Below, piece after piece: positions 36,001-40,767 of a DNA stretch of 64,000 bases. The position numbers and the translations under genes are program-made. How positions within the stretch are numbered: position 1 is the first letter of the stretch; each line of letters starts with the position of its first letter. The notes beneath the pieces were generated by a model. It had not been told where the DNA came from, ran no database searches, and worked only from the letters and a program-made list of their open reading frames with translations. This DNA is from Zantedeschia hybrid cultivar (lineage: Eukaryota; Streptophyta; Magnoliopsida; Alismatales; Araceae). The stretch spans positions 41,383,734 through 41,447,733 of the forward strand of contig JARZZO010000014.1 of assembly GCA_030544215.1 (NCBI GenBank). The letters are read 5' to 3'.

Positions 36001-39000
36001 AATGTACATGCATAGAGCATGTCAAGAATCAACGAACTCCCAAATTCCCAATAGCCACACATTTTCTTAATCCAAAACATTCCGGCATTTGCATGAAAAG
36101 AAACTGTACGTGTATATAGCATGTCAATATCCATCACCCTGTCCTACATAACTACTTCATCCAAGATCCTTGGTGGAAAATAATTCTAAAATAGCAGGCA
36201 AAACAAAGATGGCCTCTACCTCCTCATCAACCTATTCTTTTATGATGGTTTAGTACCAATAATGACATTCAAGATATGCAAACAAGATCAAAACAGTAGA
36301 TACTATGATGGAATTACATTTGGATATCACTGTTCGGGCATACCTCCCACTAGGAAGCTTTTGGATACATCTCTGATTTATTTTCTGTATCAAAAACACT
36401 GACAATTTGGATAAGCAATTGTGAGAACATTGTTCCCTTTGTGATATGGATGAAGAACGCATTGATCATCTTTTTATTCAATGCCCCTTTAGTTAGCACA
36501 TATGGAAATATTTATGGGGAATTTTTTCATCTGGCATTCTATTTGACCAATCCAGAGGATGTGGTCATAAGTGCAATGAGGATCAGACTTGGTAAATGCC
36601 TCAAGAGTCAGATTTTGTTAATACTTCCCACAGGCAATCTGCTAGAGTATCTGGAAGCAGCAAAATGAAGCAGTACACAGAGAAGTAAACCTTACTCGGA
36701 AAACACTTGTATTTCTGTGTTGAATTTTTTATTCCACTGGAGTCATTACATCCTTAAGATAACTGCTGAAGACTGGAATAAGGAGGTTCATTTGATTGCT
36801 CCTAGTCAGCAGTTGATGTAGTTTTCTTTCTTTTCTTTGCAAAAGGAACTCTCCTCTTCGCATATCTTAATTGTACTTCCTCTGTTTTTTTTATAAATTA
36901 GTGGTACAATCCACATTTTCCTTTAAAAAAAACAATTTAGTTCCATCTGAGTACTCAAATTTCTAACCCATTACATGGAGAAAAGGGGGGTTGTAGAAAT
37001 GATATTTCTCATGTCTGAGAAATCACAGAAACCCGTTACTCATGGACATAAATATAGAGAGATGAGGAAAGATTTATAAATGGTTTTCATTGATTTAAAG
37101 AAAGTTTACCTTGGGGATAATTTGGTGGACTTTAGAGAAGAAGGGAGTATTGAAAGGTTATATCCATGTGATTAGAGATATGTATGATAGGGCTTATATT
37201 AGCGTAAGGTCTATTGCTAGAGAGACATCTGAGTTCCCTATTACTATTGGACTACATCAAGGGTCAACTTTAAGCCCTTATCTCTTTACTTTAATAATGG
37301 ACGAAGTTACTAAACACTTGCATAATGACATCCCTTGGTGTAGGTTATTTGCAGATGATATTGTTCTGATTGATGAGGTTAGTAAGAATTTAATTGATAA
37401 ACTAGAATAATGGAGGTCTGTTTTGGAATCCAAAGGCTTTAGGATTAGTCGAACTATGACAGAATACATGAAATGTAATTCCAGTAATAAGCATGTTGAT
37501 CAAGTAGATTTAGTCATTATTTTTATTTTATTTTTGAAGGTGACCAAAGGTCACATTTCATTGATAAATAGAATGATTACATGGTTACATTTTGACCGAA
37601 GTCAAATAGTCTCTATTGACCGAAGTCAATCACAAGCTCAAGTCAAACAACAAGATTTATCCAGAGGATACTAGAGAAAAACCAAAAAATAAAAAATTAT
37701 AAGAAAAGCTTCTTGAACTTCAAAGCAGCAAGGATCAAAGAAGAATCTTCCATGTTAAAGAGGAGACCAACAACTTTTGCCTAGATAAAAGTCCACCTGA
37801 CAGCTCTAGCCAAGATGTGATCAATCCGATTGAATGATTGACTGAAAATTCTTGAATTTCTTTCAAACCAGATAGACCACAGCATGGCTGGTAAAAGTAT
37901 AGACCAATTCTTGAGATCGGATGGGATTGGGCAAATCCCATTCCATTCTTTGAGTAGGCTTAGTAAATCTTGGAAGTCCTTCCATTGGAAAGAGAGTAAA
38001 AGTCCAATGGATCTCCATAAGACATTAATGACCCCACAATGCATGAAAAGATGCTTGGCATTCTCCTTCAGGATACCACAGAAAACACACTTAGGAGTTT
38101 TGCCATGTAGATTTAGTCATTATTGAAGGTCAAGTTGACATGTTTGTGACCTGGAGGTCATGGGTTCGAACCAAGGAAACAGCCTCTCTGCTTAGCAGGG
38201 ATAAGGCTGCGTACATCGTCCCTTCCTCAGACCCCACAAATGGTGGGAGCCTCGTGCACTAGATACGTCCTTTATTGAAAGTCAAGTTATTCCTAAAAGT
38301 AGCAACTTATGATATTTAGGATCTATTATTCAAGATAATAGAGAGATCCAAGAAGATGTCACTCATAGAGTCAAAGCAGGTTGGTTGAAGTGAAGAAGTG
38401 CATATGAAGCCCTTTGTGACCAGCGGGACCCCTTAAAACTCACAGGTAACTTTTACAAGACAACTGTGAGATCTGCTATATTATATGATTCCAAGTGTTC
38501 AACTGCGAGAAAGGATCATGTGCAAAAATTATGTTTTGCTGAAATGAGGATGTTAAAGTAGATGTGTGGTAAGACTAGAAAAGATAAAATTAGGAATGAA
38601 TATATACGTAAGGATTTAGGTGTAGCTCCTATTGACGTTAAGCTTAGGGAGAATAGGTTGAGGAGGTTTGGTCATGTACATCGTCGCCTAAGTTTAGCAC
38701 CAATTAAGAGGTGTGATAGAATTAGAGTGGAGGAGGGTAGAGGACATCGAGGATGACATAAGATGAGATGGTTAGATGTAGTTAAAAGGGACATGACATT
38801 GCTATGTGTTACCTTAAGTTTGGCATTGGATAGATTAAGATGGCGGGAGAGGATTCATGTAGCCGACGTCAAATAGATGGAATAAGGCTTTGATGATGAT
38901 GATGACATAAAACCCAAAAGATAATGACCATAAACACTCTACTTCTCATACAGTTATGCTATTTTAGCCGATAAGGAAACATATCTGAAAAACAAATCAC

Positions 39001-40494
39001 AGGCTGGTGTACTTGACTTTTCATACAGTTATGCTATTTTAGCCGATAAGGAAACATATCTGAAAGACAAATCACAGGCTGGTGTATTTGAGGTAAGAAA
39101 GTCCAGAAAATTTTATATTTTGTCTCTCACCAACCTGTATTCCCCGAACAGAATCATTCAAACCCACTGCCTCAAAAGGACTGACAACGGGCTTTGCTCC
39201 AATTCCAACAATTACCTACATGTTGATAAGCAAAACATCTTAAGTGATTTGACATGCTCTTGTAACTTCATATATCTTGAAAACTGACAAAATTTGAAAA
39301 TTCAAAACATGTGTAAATAGATATAAGTCACAGCACTACAGTATTGCCAACAAAGAACTGTAGAACCTCAGAACAGTTAAAATTTTAGTTATGCTACAAT
39401 TGGCAAAGATTTGATATTTAAAAATTACATACATAAATCTATAAATATTAAGTAGAATACTAAAATGTCTGCATTTTCTTTTTTCCCTTTCACACAGGCA
39501 GAGCTTGAAGAGAACCCTTGATGCTGGCTGTTGACCTTAGCATCAGTTCAAGGTTGGCCAGGGATCAAACCCGAAGTTTGTTTCAAAACAACTGATACCA
39601 TGCCTGGTGCTGATATTGCTAAATAGCTCTTATGACACCATTTCGGTAAGCTAATTCAAGTGGAAGCAGAATGCATCTTGTTAACTGTTCAAAACACAGT
39701 TTGAACATTGATTACAGTTTTAGAAGAGTAATAAAATACCGTGTCTGCTTCAATAACTGAACCACTTTTTAGTCTGACAGCTGCCACCCTTCCATCAGAA
39801 CCAGCCTCAAGTTTGTCAATTAGAACACCCTAAAAAATGAATGCACTTTAGTATTGGCCATGAACGTCAAAATTATATTGTCAAGATATGGCATACCTTC
39901 AAAAACTTCACACCGTTCTGTTGGTAAAGTTCTTCATATTTTTTACCAATGGAAGGAGTAAACAATCTCGGCATAATATGATTCTCAGGAAATATAATCT
40001 GTAGATATTTGGTCAGTTTTGATTCCAAAACACACGCGCATACCCAAAGGCAGGATGCTAAAAACTCAAGATAGTCAAAGAAATGTAAGCTTAGAAATGT
40101 CTGTGGAAAACACAACCTCTTTGTTAATGTAGTTTATTTAAGTTACTACTTAATGCTATGCTGTGTACATATATCACTGATGTCAAAAAGGTAATGTCTT
40201 CCTATTCCCCTCCAATATGACACAATGTTAAGTTCTTCCCCTTCTTGCATGCAAACAAGACTACTTTTGGAACTGACATGCATTAGCTCTGCATCTGTCA
40301 AGGACATTTGACATTTCTTTTTTCATTCTATTCCACATAGACACAGAACTGAAGGTTAATGTGAAATATATACTACAAGTATGGGCAGAAACGTATGAAC
40401 TTACAGTTGCATCAAGCTTCCAACCAACACATGCTGCAACAACCTCCATCCCAATGTAGCCACCACCAATTACAACCACTTTTCGAGCTCTCTC
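6568..40494 (-). CDS. MDAR: Monodehydroascorbate reductase, chloroplast/mitochondrial type (3' ten exons)
   Basis: MDAR is an FAD enzyme that uses NAD(P)H to reduce the monodehydroascorbate radical to ascorbate. Ten exons join in frame: 40494-40405, 39998-39897, 39829-39740, 39215-39135, 8245-8174, 8095-8001, 7914-7826, 7715-7653, 7534-7491 and 6693-6568 (stop TAG 6570-6568). Together they are 852 nt. Visible motifs are the NAD(P)H-binding VVIGGGYIGME, the FAD-binding IFAIGDVAAFP, the signature VEHVDHARKSA and a C-terminal LLPKLARGQP. KVWWQFYGDN and VGNFDPKLAAFW match the organellar (Arabidopsis MDAR6-like) isoform rather than the cytosolic one. Every intron is GT-AG. The transit peptide and N-terminal FAD fold must lie beyond the window. 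All codons look intact, so the gene is probably functional if the giant introns splice. Confidence 0.95.
6897..7246. mobile_element. MULE-like MITE in the last MDAR intron
   Basis: The termini ACTAATACTTGCTGCAATGC and, inverted at the right, AGTAATACTTGCTGCAATGC form a near-perfect repeat. An inner inverted pair (TTTTTGGAACGTCCG / CGGACGTTCCAAAAA) flanks a (TA)n tract at about 7064-7080. Flanking 9-mers (near 6887-6896 and 7247-7255) agree at about 7 of 9 positions, fitting a 9-bp target duplication. The ends resemble those of the 11855-13481 element. Confidence 0.6.
7491..7534 (-). CDS. MDAR: MDAR micro-exon
   Basis: 44 nt. It completes the split Gly and encodes SRLKGVFLESGSAE. Acceptor CTACAG, donor GTATTT. 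Confidence 0.93.
7653..7715 (-). CDS. MDAR: MDAR exon
   Basis: 63 nt. It encodes VGDTIEVGNFDPKLAAFWLD plus S and a split Gly. Acceptor GGCAG, donor GTAAGA. Confidence 0.95.
7826..7914 (-). CDS. MDAR: MDAR exon
   Basis: 89 nt. It encodes YDYLPFFYSRVFEYEGSSRK and VWWQFYGDN. Acceptor GTGCAG, donor GTAAGT, phases 2 to 1. Confidence 0.95.
8001..8095 (-). CDS. MDAR: MDAR exon
   Basis: 95 nt, ends in phase 2. It encodes IYDRMARVEHVDHARKSAKH... and ends QTH plus CC, completed to Pro by the next exon. Acceptor CTGCAG-like (TGCAG), donor GTAAGT. Confidence 0.95.
8174..8245 (-). CDS. MDAR: MDAR exon after the 30.9-kb intron (FAD-binding GD motif)
   Basis: 24 codons, phase 0, encoding VDSQFRTSVPGIFAIGDVAA and FPLK. 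The acceptor TTTCTAG closes the giant intron. The G-D pair is the FAD ribityl-binding motif of this oxidoreductase fold. Confidence 0.95.
8246..9711. other. Intron sequence without recognised elements
   Basis: AT-rich sequence with scattered stops in all frames. No inverted repeat, LTR end or protein motif was found. Confidence 0.5.
9712..10258. mobile_element. hAT-like element, GTCCC-word subfamily
   Basis: Left end CATAGTAATCAATCCCGTCA; right end, inverted, CATAGTTGTCAATCCTGTCA. The flanks ATTTAAAC (9704-9711) and GTTTAAAC (10259-10266) are a 7/8 target duplication. Just inside the ends are repeats of GTCCC/CCCGTCCCGG-type words. The middle is AT-rich and non-coding, so the element needs a transposase in trans. 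Confidence 0.8.
9936..10085. repeat. 75-bp tandem duplication inside the hAT-like element
   Basis: Units 9936-10010 and 10011-10085 are nearly identical (TTCATTTGATGAGTATACTC...TTTTGTGTTA). A single-unit relative occurs near 34370, so the duplication is specific to this copy. Confidence 0.9.
10322..10637. repeat. Duplicated flank plus LTR start
   Basis: The piece 10322-10571 (CCCAATTGAATCCAC... through TTCCTGTGATGGGAATCC... and about 150 bp of LTR) is repeated from about 10572 onward. The second copy runs on into the complete 5' LTR. A segmental duplication therefore copied the insertion junction of the LTR element after it had inserted. Confidence 0.75.
10638..11192 (+). mobile_element. 5' LTR of the LARD-like element
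   Basis: TGATGGGAATCC...CCCCTATCA, 555 bp, about 85-90% similar by eye to the 3' LTR. A TATATATATG-like box is near 10952-10961. Confidence 0.88.
11197..11209 (+). promoter_or_regulatory. Primer binding site (tRNA-iMet)
   Basis: TGGTATCAAAACC, four bases after the 5' LTR. It differs slightly from the canonical TGGTATCAGAGCC. Confidence 0.75.
11781..11815 (+). repeat. (CT)n microsatellite
   Basis: Uninterrupted CT dinucleotides, about 17 units, just upstream of the fold-back element. Confidence 0.95.
11942..12619. mobile_element. TA-flanked MITE-like element nested in the left arm
   Basis: Ends GTTAGTTAA...TTAACTAAC are flanked by TA dinucleotides, with an extended imperfect match (AATACG...CGTATT). 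Cutting it out restores the arm, whose other copy reads CCACTTGTCCCACTTTCG. TA duplication plus short inverted ends suggest the mariner/Stowaway group, but the internal sequence was not recognised. Confidence 0.65.
12768..13258. repeat. Palindromic array of TTATCACTTCC units
   Basis: The left half has about ten copies of TTTATCACTTCC-like words spaced about 20-30 bp apart and separated by TACGCAA/AAGCGCA-like linkers. From about 12990 the word switches to its complement GGAAGTGATAAA for the right half. The array is the hairpin core of the fold-back element. It is not CRISPR: units are degenerate and inverted about a centre. Confidence 0.85.
14770..15325 (+). mobile_element. 3' LTR of the LARD-like element
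   Basis: TGTTGGGAATCC...CGCCCATCA, preceded by the purine tract AAGGGAGAA (14761-14769) and followed by TCCTG. Confidence 0.88.
15331..16162. other. Intron sequence without recognised elements
   Basis: No ORF, LTR end or inverted repeat of note. Loose reiterations of CAACTGTG-like words occur near 15480-15570. Confidence 0.45.
16163..16666 (+). pseudogene. Ty1/copia RNase H fragment
   Basis: Near 16194 the plus strand reads DANWAGDLDDHHSTRGVSFW, equivalent to the copia DADWAGxxDDRRSTSG block. NQNAIQIVSNSF follows near 16447 and HVASHDQLFDLFIKS near 16557, the last conserved piece of copia pol. Stops and a local duplication of about 50 bp (16252-16352) break it. A TGTTAG at 16667 after a purine tract (CAAGGGGC) is probably the start of its 3' LTR, whose far end was not found. 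Confidence 0.7.
16960..18180. repeat. Possible hAT-like element with GATCCGG/GATCTGG words
   Basis: GATCCCGGACCGATCTGG-like words at the left (16998-17013) and a denser block at the right (18070-18180: CCGATCTGGG, GATCCGGCCC, CCGCCCGATC) flank an AT-rich core. Around 17690-17840 an internal word close to GAGCCATCGGATCACCATGG recurs several times. Ends and target duplication were not defined. Confidence 0.35.
18181..19096. other. Intron sequence without recognised elements
   Basis: No reliable coding or structural feature; several short ORFs with no familiar motif. Confidence 0.4.
19097..19345 (-). mobile_element. 3' LTR of copia 1
   Basis: On the minus strand TGTAGTCAGGGATAAC...TTGTTCTACAACA, 249 bp. 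The minus-strand purine tract TTTGAGGGGGAG lies immediately before it (19346-19358). It matches 32566-32807. Confidence 0.88.
19420..20760 (-). pseudogene. Copia 1 reverse transcriptase/RNase H
   Basis: Landmarks from high to low coordinate: WVYTIKYHYDSTAQRYTA and KGFTQTYGVDYMKTFAPVAK (20650-20550), LHQLDVKNAFLNGDL (about 20490), YGLKQSMRAWFDRF, the catalytic box YVDF at 20235-20224 where active elements have YVDD, and RPDIAYAVSIVNQF (about 19890). A block near 19700-19520 carries AEIEYRALA and the final NKTIINIANN. Frameshifts separate at least five ORF pieces. Confidence 0.88.
21094..22004. mobile_element. hAT-like element, CCGATCCGAATCGG-word subfamily, enclosing telomere-like repeats
   Basis: Left end CAAGGAATTCCGGATCGGAT; right end, inverted, CATGGATTGCGGAATCGGCC. 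It is flanked by the perfect 8-bp duplication GTCATGTC (21086-21093, 22005-22012). Both subterminal regions are packed with GATCGG/CCGATC/GAATCGG words. It sits between copia 1 integrase and RT. The AT-rich part near 21236-21340 is shared with the relative at 58544-59688, but the telomere-like core is not. Confidence 0.88.
21350..21780 (+). repeat. Interstitial telomere-like array (CCCTAAA variants)
   Basis: About 60 units alternate CCCTAAA, CCCTAAAA, CCCTTAA and CCTAAA. The mixture of 6- to 8-bp units and the runs of CCCTTAA distinguish it from a fresh telomere. It lies wholly inside the hAT-like element with the 8-bp duplication outside, so it was carried in by, or arose within, that element. 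Confidence 0.92.
22083..22920 (-). pseudogene. Copia 1 integrase
   Basis: Near 22880-22860 the minus strand reads LQCQVCQLVKH (zinc-binding region). HSDVLSPSLIPSVDDHHCFI and FIEDFSHYCWVYLLK (22790-22690) form the integrase core start. KLDPRTVHGIFLGYSLTKKG near 22240-22180 is the C-terminal landmark. Stops lie between the blocks. Confidence 0.85.
23236..23475. mobile_element. hAT-like element, GGTATCGG-word subfamily
   Basis: Left CAAGGATGGCAGTACTAATA; right, inverted, CATGGTTGACAGTATCACCG. Perfect 8-bp duplication CTCATAGA (23228-23235, 23476-23483). GATACCGGTATC/GTATTGGTATCGG words lie near the ends and an AT-rich core in the middle. 240 bp, non-coding. Confidence 0.9.
23484..23866 (-). pseudogene. 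Copia 1 protease, split by a hAT-like insert
   Basis: The minus strand reads VIDSGATNHMTS at about 23866-23831, the copia protease active-site block. The insert 23581-23827 follows, and the frame continues as TSSLFTTYS and VTIADGTRIAVVGKGSM (to about 23484). Here the D-S-G triad is kept. Copia element 2 begins directly upstream of the block. Confidence 0.85.
23581..23827. mobile_element. hAT-like element, GGTATCGG-word subfamily (second copy)
   Basis: Right end, inverted, CAAGGATGGCAATATTGGTA; left end ATAGTTGGTAGTATCGGTCG. The flanks AGTACTGT and GATACTGG agree at only 5 of 8, so the duplication has decayed. Removing the insert lets the protease frame of copia 1 continue. Subterminal blocks contain ACCGATACGTATCGGTATCG-type words. 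Confidence 0.75.
23869..24179 (-). mobile_element. 3' LTR of copia 2
   Basis: 311 bp. On the minus strand it ends CTTTAACA. The purine tract GCTTGAGGGAGAG (about 24192-24180) precedes its start TAGTCGCAGTC, which lacks the usual TG. It contains a (CT)n tract near 23989-24014. Confidence 0.85.
24242..24438. mobile_element. hAT-like element, CGACTCG-word subfamily
   Basis: Left CAGGGTTTGTCATACCGGAT; right, inverted, CAAGGTTCGTCGACTCGACG. Perfect 8-bp duplication GCTCAAAC (24234-24241, 24439-24446). The whole 197 bp is dense in CGACTCG/ACGAGTC words. No coding capacity. Confidence 0.9.
24450..26010 (-). pseudogene. Copia 2 reverse transcriptase/RNase H
   Basis: From high to low: WVQVMNEELVALHINGTWEL (about 25890), FKWVYTIKLRADGSIERYKA, TQTYGIDYLETFAPVARF, LDVKNVFLNGDLHAEVYM, an intact catalytic YVDD at 25354-25343, DIKDLGELKYFFGIEVARS, LTRPDLAYAVSVVNQYMHA (about 25030) and SSSAEVEYRAMA (about 24730). 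The frame breaks near 25478, 25160 and 24690. Confidence 0.9.
26089..26256 (-). repeat. Perfect 84-bp tandem duplication in copia 2 pol
   Basis: Units 26089-26172 and 26173-26256 look identical, so the copy is recent. The length is 28 codons and keeps the frame in the variable region between integrase and RT. Confidence 0.95.
26430..27447 (-). pseudogene. Copia 2 integrase
   Basis: LLSVSRITKS (27440) leads into GLYHFELGG, LLGHLSFRSLG, LQCQVCHLSKH, FIDDYSHYCWFYLF (about 26970), MVETRFDRKVKILRSNNACE, SSCAYTPQHNEVAEWKNRHL (about 26770) and YLINKMPSDTL. The D-D-E core is recognisable, although the second D reads RSNNACE (normally RSDNGxE), which removes a catalytic aspartate. Confidence 0.88.
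27448..28958 (-). mobile_element. Solo LTR inserted in copia 2
   Basis: The insert starts TGTAAGGAATCACC and is flanked by the 5-bp duplication CAAGG (27443-27447, 28959-28963). Deleting it and one CAAGG joins LPTALYVPT to LSISLLSVSRITK, the normal copia protease-integrase linker, which proves the borders. On the minus strand a TATATAAGG box (27811-27803) fits an LTR promoter. No internal domain remains. Confidence 0.88.
28964..29170 (-). pseudogene. Copia 2 protease
   Basis: Minus strand near 29160-29115 reads SSLWVINSGATNHVTG, then VTIVDGTRATIAGKGSI. The catalytic Asp of D-S-G is Asn (AAT), so the protease would be inactive. Confidence 0.8.
29171..30240 (-). pseudogene. Copia 2 gag
   Basis: Likely start MASEGL at about 30240. 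YCLWAIYARIFF is the gag N-terminal landmark, and VFKFFVGLDGHY and ILHEEGRRQVM follow near 29700-29590. The zinc knuckle CTHCNWDNHDVDFYWEL (about 29465-29415) has lost its last Cys to Tyr. Stops occur around 29870-30170. Confidence 0.82.
30627..30638 (-). promoter_or_regulatory. Primer binding site of copia 2 (tRNA-iMet)
   Basis: On the minus strand TGGTATCAGAGC follows the 5' LTR end CAACA without a gap: the canonical plant initiator-Met priming site. Confidence 0.93.
30639..30939 (-). mobile_element. 5' LTR of copia 2
   Basis: 301 bp, the same sequence as 23869-24179 with small differences, including a shorter CT run at about 30757-30773. Confidence 0.88.
30940..32025 (-). pseudogene. Copia 1 gag
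   Basis: Start MDSSMSSG at 32025. FKFLAGLTSEYGSLRAHIPS and VYHKVLREEGRKKAMSAC follow near 31540-31400. An intact-looking zinc knuckle CIHCGKDNQNVDKCWDLYP lies near 31285-31230, although its His position reads Asn. Stops and frame changes occur at about 31560-31960. Confidence 0.83.
32555..32565 (-). promoter_or_regulatory. Primer binding site of copia 1 (tRNA-iMet)
   Basis: Minus-strand TGGTATCAGAG directly follows the LTR end TTCAACA. About 530 bp of GC-rich leader separates it from the gag start. Confidence 0.9.
32566..32807 (-). mobile_element. 5' LTR of copia 1
   Basis: Matches 19097-19345 along its length. On the plus strand it breaks off at CCCCTGAC where the other LTR continues TACA, because a GTCCC-word element begins there. 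Confidence 0.85.
32808..33268. mobile_element. hAT-like element, GTCCC-word subfamily (second copy)
   Basis: Left end TATAGTTGTCAATCCCATCT; right end, inverted, CATAGTAGTCAGTCACATCC, both close to the 9712-10258 element. It shares the internal stretch TTTATGGATTTATAAACGAG in inverted orientation. The flanks do not show a clear 8-bp duplication, so the right border is tentative. Confidence 0.6.
33269..34140. other. Intron sequence with CCAGAACC/GATCCAG words
   Basis: Words such as GGATCAGAACCAG, CTGATCCAG and CCAGAACCAATTCCAG occur near 33298-33330 and 33620-33645, the last followed by the hAT-like terminus TTGCAATCCTTG at 33655. The left partner end was not found. The rest is featureless. 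Confidence 0.35.
34141..34420. mobile_element. Partial GTCCC-word hAT-like element
   Basis: GTCCTGGTTAGGACGTCTCA...CCCGTCCCACCTGTCCC, followed by the same core as the 9712 element (GGGGGGTTCATTTGATGA, TTTATAAACCCATAAATC). Only one side is recognisable. Confidence 0.6.
34757..34924. repeat. 84-bp tandem duplication
   Basis: Units 34757-34840 and 34841-34924 differ at about one base and keep a plus-strand frame open (GKATAHVELFLERLRPRMEV repeated). No homology to a known protein was recognised. Confidence 0.93.
34930..35760 (+). mobile_element. LTR-like fragment (tentative)
   Basis: The stretch at 35575-35640 (GGATTGGACATAGATCGCTG... AACCAGTATAAAAATCTGTG) resembles the R/U5 part of many plant LTRs, where a TATAAAA-like box precedes a TGTG/CTTG-rich region. 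Borders and a partner LTR were not found. Confidence 0.3.
35761..36329. other. Intron sequence without recognised elements
   Basis: AT-rich; no motif or repeat noted. Confidence 0.45.
36330..36870 (+). pseudogene. LINE 3'-end fragment (zf-RVT)
   Basis: Plus-strand CSLCDMDEERIDHLFIQCPF, then HIWKYLWG, near 36427-36520. This is the C-x2-C...H-L-F-x2-C block at the end of plant LINE ORF2. A T-run at 36882-36889 follows. It is heavily broken and has no RT. Confidence 0.65.
37521..38107 (-). mobile_element. 5'-truncated LINE inserted in the RTE element
   Basis: A 16-bp target duplication TAGATTTAGTCATTAT lies on both sides (37505-37520, 38108-38123), with the poly(A) tail seen as T-rich sequence at the low-coordinate end. 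On the minus strand CVFCGILKENAKHLFMHCGV and MLWSIWFERNSRIF mark the zf-RVT tail of the same LINE family as at 42027. Confidence 0.92.
38137..38273 (+). mobile_element. Au-like SINE (tRNA-derived) inserted in the RTE element
   Basis: Contains the pol III B-box-like GGTTCGAACC (38161-38170) and the Au SINE landmarks AAACAGCCTCT, AGGGATAAGGCTGCGTACA, CCTTCCTCAGACCCCACA and GGGAGCCTCGTGCACT. It is flanked by ATTGAAGGTCAAGTT and ATTGAAAGTCAAGTT (38122-38136, 38274-38288). Removal restores the RTE reading IEGQVIPKSS. The 5' A-box part seems missing. Confidence 0.88.
38946..39095. repeat. 75-bp tandem duplication next to an MDAR exon
   Basis: Units 38946-39020 and 39021-39095 are nearly identical and end about 40 bp before the exon at 39135, within the donor-proximal end of the 30.9-kb intron. 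Confidence 0.92.
39135..39215 (-). CDS. MDAR: MDAR exon before the 30.9-kb intron
   Basis: 27 codons, phase 0, encoding VIVGIGAKPVVSPFEAVGLN and DSVRGIQ. The donor GTTGGT at 39134-39129 opens the giant intron. Confidence 0.95.
39740..39829 (-). CDS. MDAR: MDAR exon
   Basis: 30 codons, phase 0, acceptor TTTTAG and donor GTATTT. It encodes GVLIDKLEAGSDGRVAAVRL and KSGSVIEADT. Confidence 0.95.
39897..39998 (-). CDS. MDAR: MDAR exon
   Basis: 34 codons, phase 0, acceptor CTACAG and donor GTATGC. It encodes IIFPENHIMPRLFTPSIGKK and YEELYQQNGVKFLK, matching the organellar MDAR stretch after the nucleotide-binding loop. Confidence 0.95.
40405..40494 (-). CDS. MDAR: MDAR exon (NAD(P)H-binding motif)
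   Basis: 30 codons, phase 0 on both sides, acceptor TTACAG and donor GTAAGT. It encodes ERARKVVVIGGGYIGMEVV... with the Rossmann GGGYIG loop. It is the most 5' exon found in the window; no upstream MDAR exon was recognised up to 64000. Confidence 0.95.
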
Positions 40495-40767
40495 CTGTAA
40501 CAAGAGTTATCTCACTTGAATTTCCATTTCATTTTAACACAAATTCCAAGGCAATCATAAAAAGGTACTGTCAACTTTTGATGACAGAATGAGCTGCTGC
40601 TTTCCAAGTGAAAAAATGGACGAAGTGAAAGGCTTGCCACTAACATGAACAAACACGCGCAAGAAGTACATCATGTCCACAGCAAAAGAATGAGATTAAA
40701 TATTTTTCTAGGCAGATTTTGGCATTTGAAGCAAGCCATTTGATAGCGAAGGAGACAAAAGGATCTG

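Larger units (their letters stand above)
36990..38908 (+). mobile_element. RTE-type non-LTR retrotransposon, 5'-truncated
   Basis: RT blocks: MVFIDLKKVY (37081), GIIWWTLEKKGVLKGYI, ITIGLHQGSTLSPYLFTLIM (about 37243-37302), catalytic FADD in WCRLFADDIVLID (about 37339-37377) and LESKGFRISRTMTEYM. After two insertions the C-terminal part continues (EMRMLKxMCGKTRKDKIRNE, LRRFGHVHRR, 38540-38690). It ends with the TTGATGATGATGATG tail typical of plant RTE elements. Stops make it inactive. Confidence 0.87.
8246..39134 (-). other. MDAR: 30.9-kb MDAR intron
   Basis: GT-AG borders are at 39134 (donor GTTGGT) and 8246 (acceptor TTTCTAG). The flanking exons are in phase 0 and encode adjacent parts of the same protein, so the whole interval must be spliced out if the gene is functional. 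It is almost filled by nested transposons in both orientations. Confidence 0.9.

Noticed and set aside
38156..38190. Possible tRNA gene (GGTTCGAACC box)
   Set aside because: Only the B-box half is present and the rest matches an Au-type SINE with target duplications.
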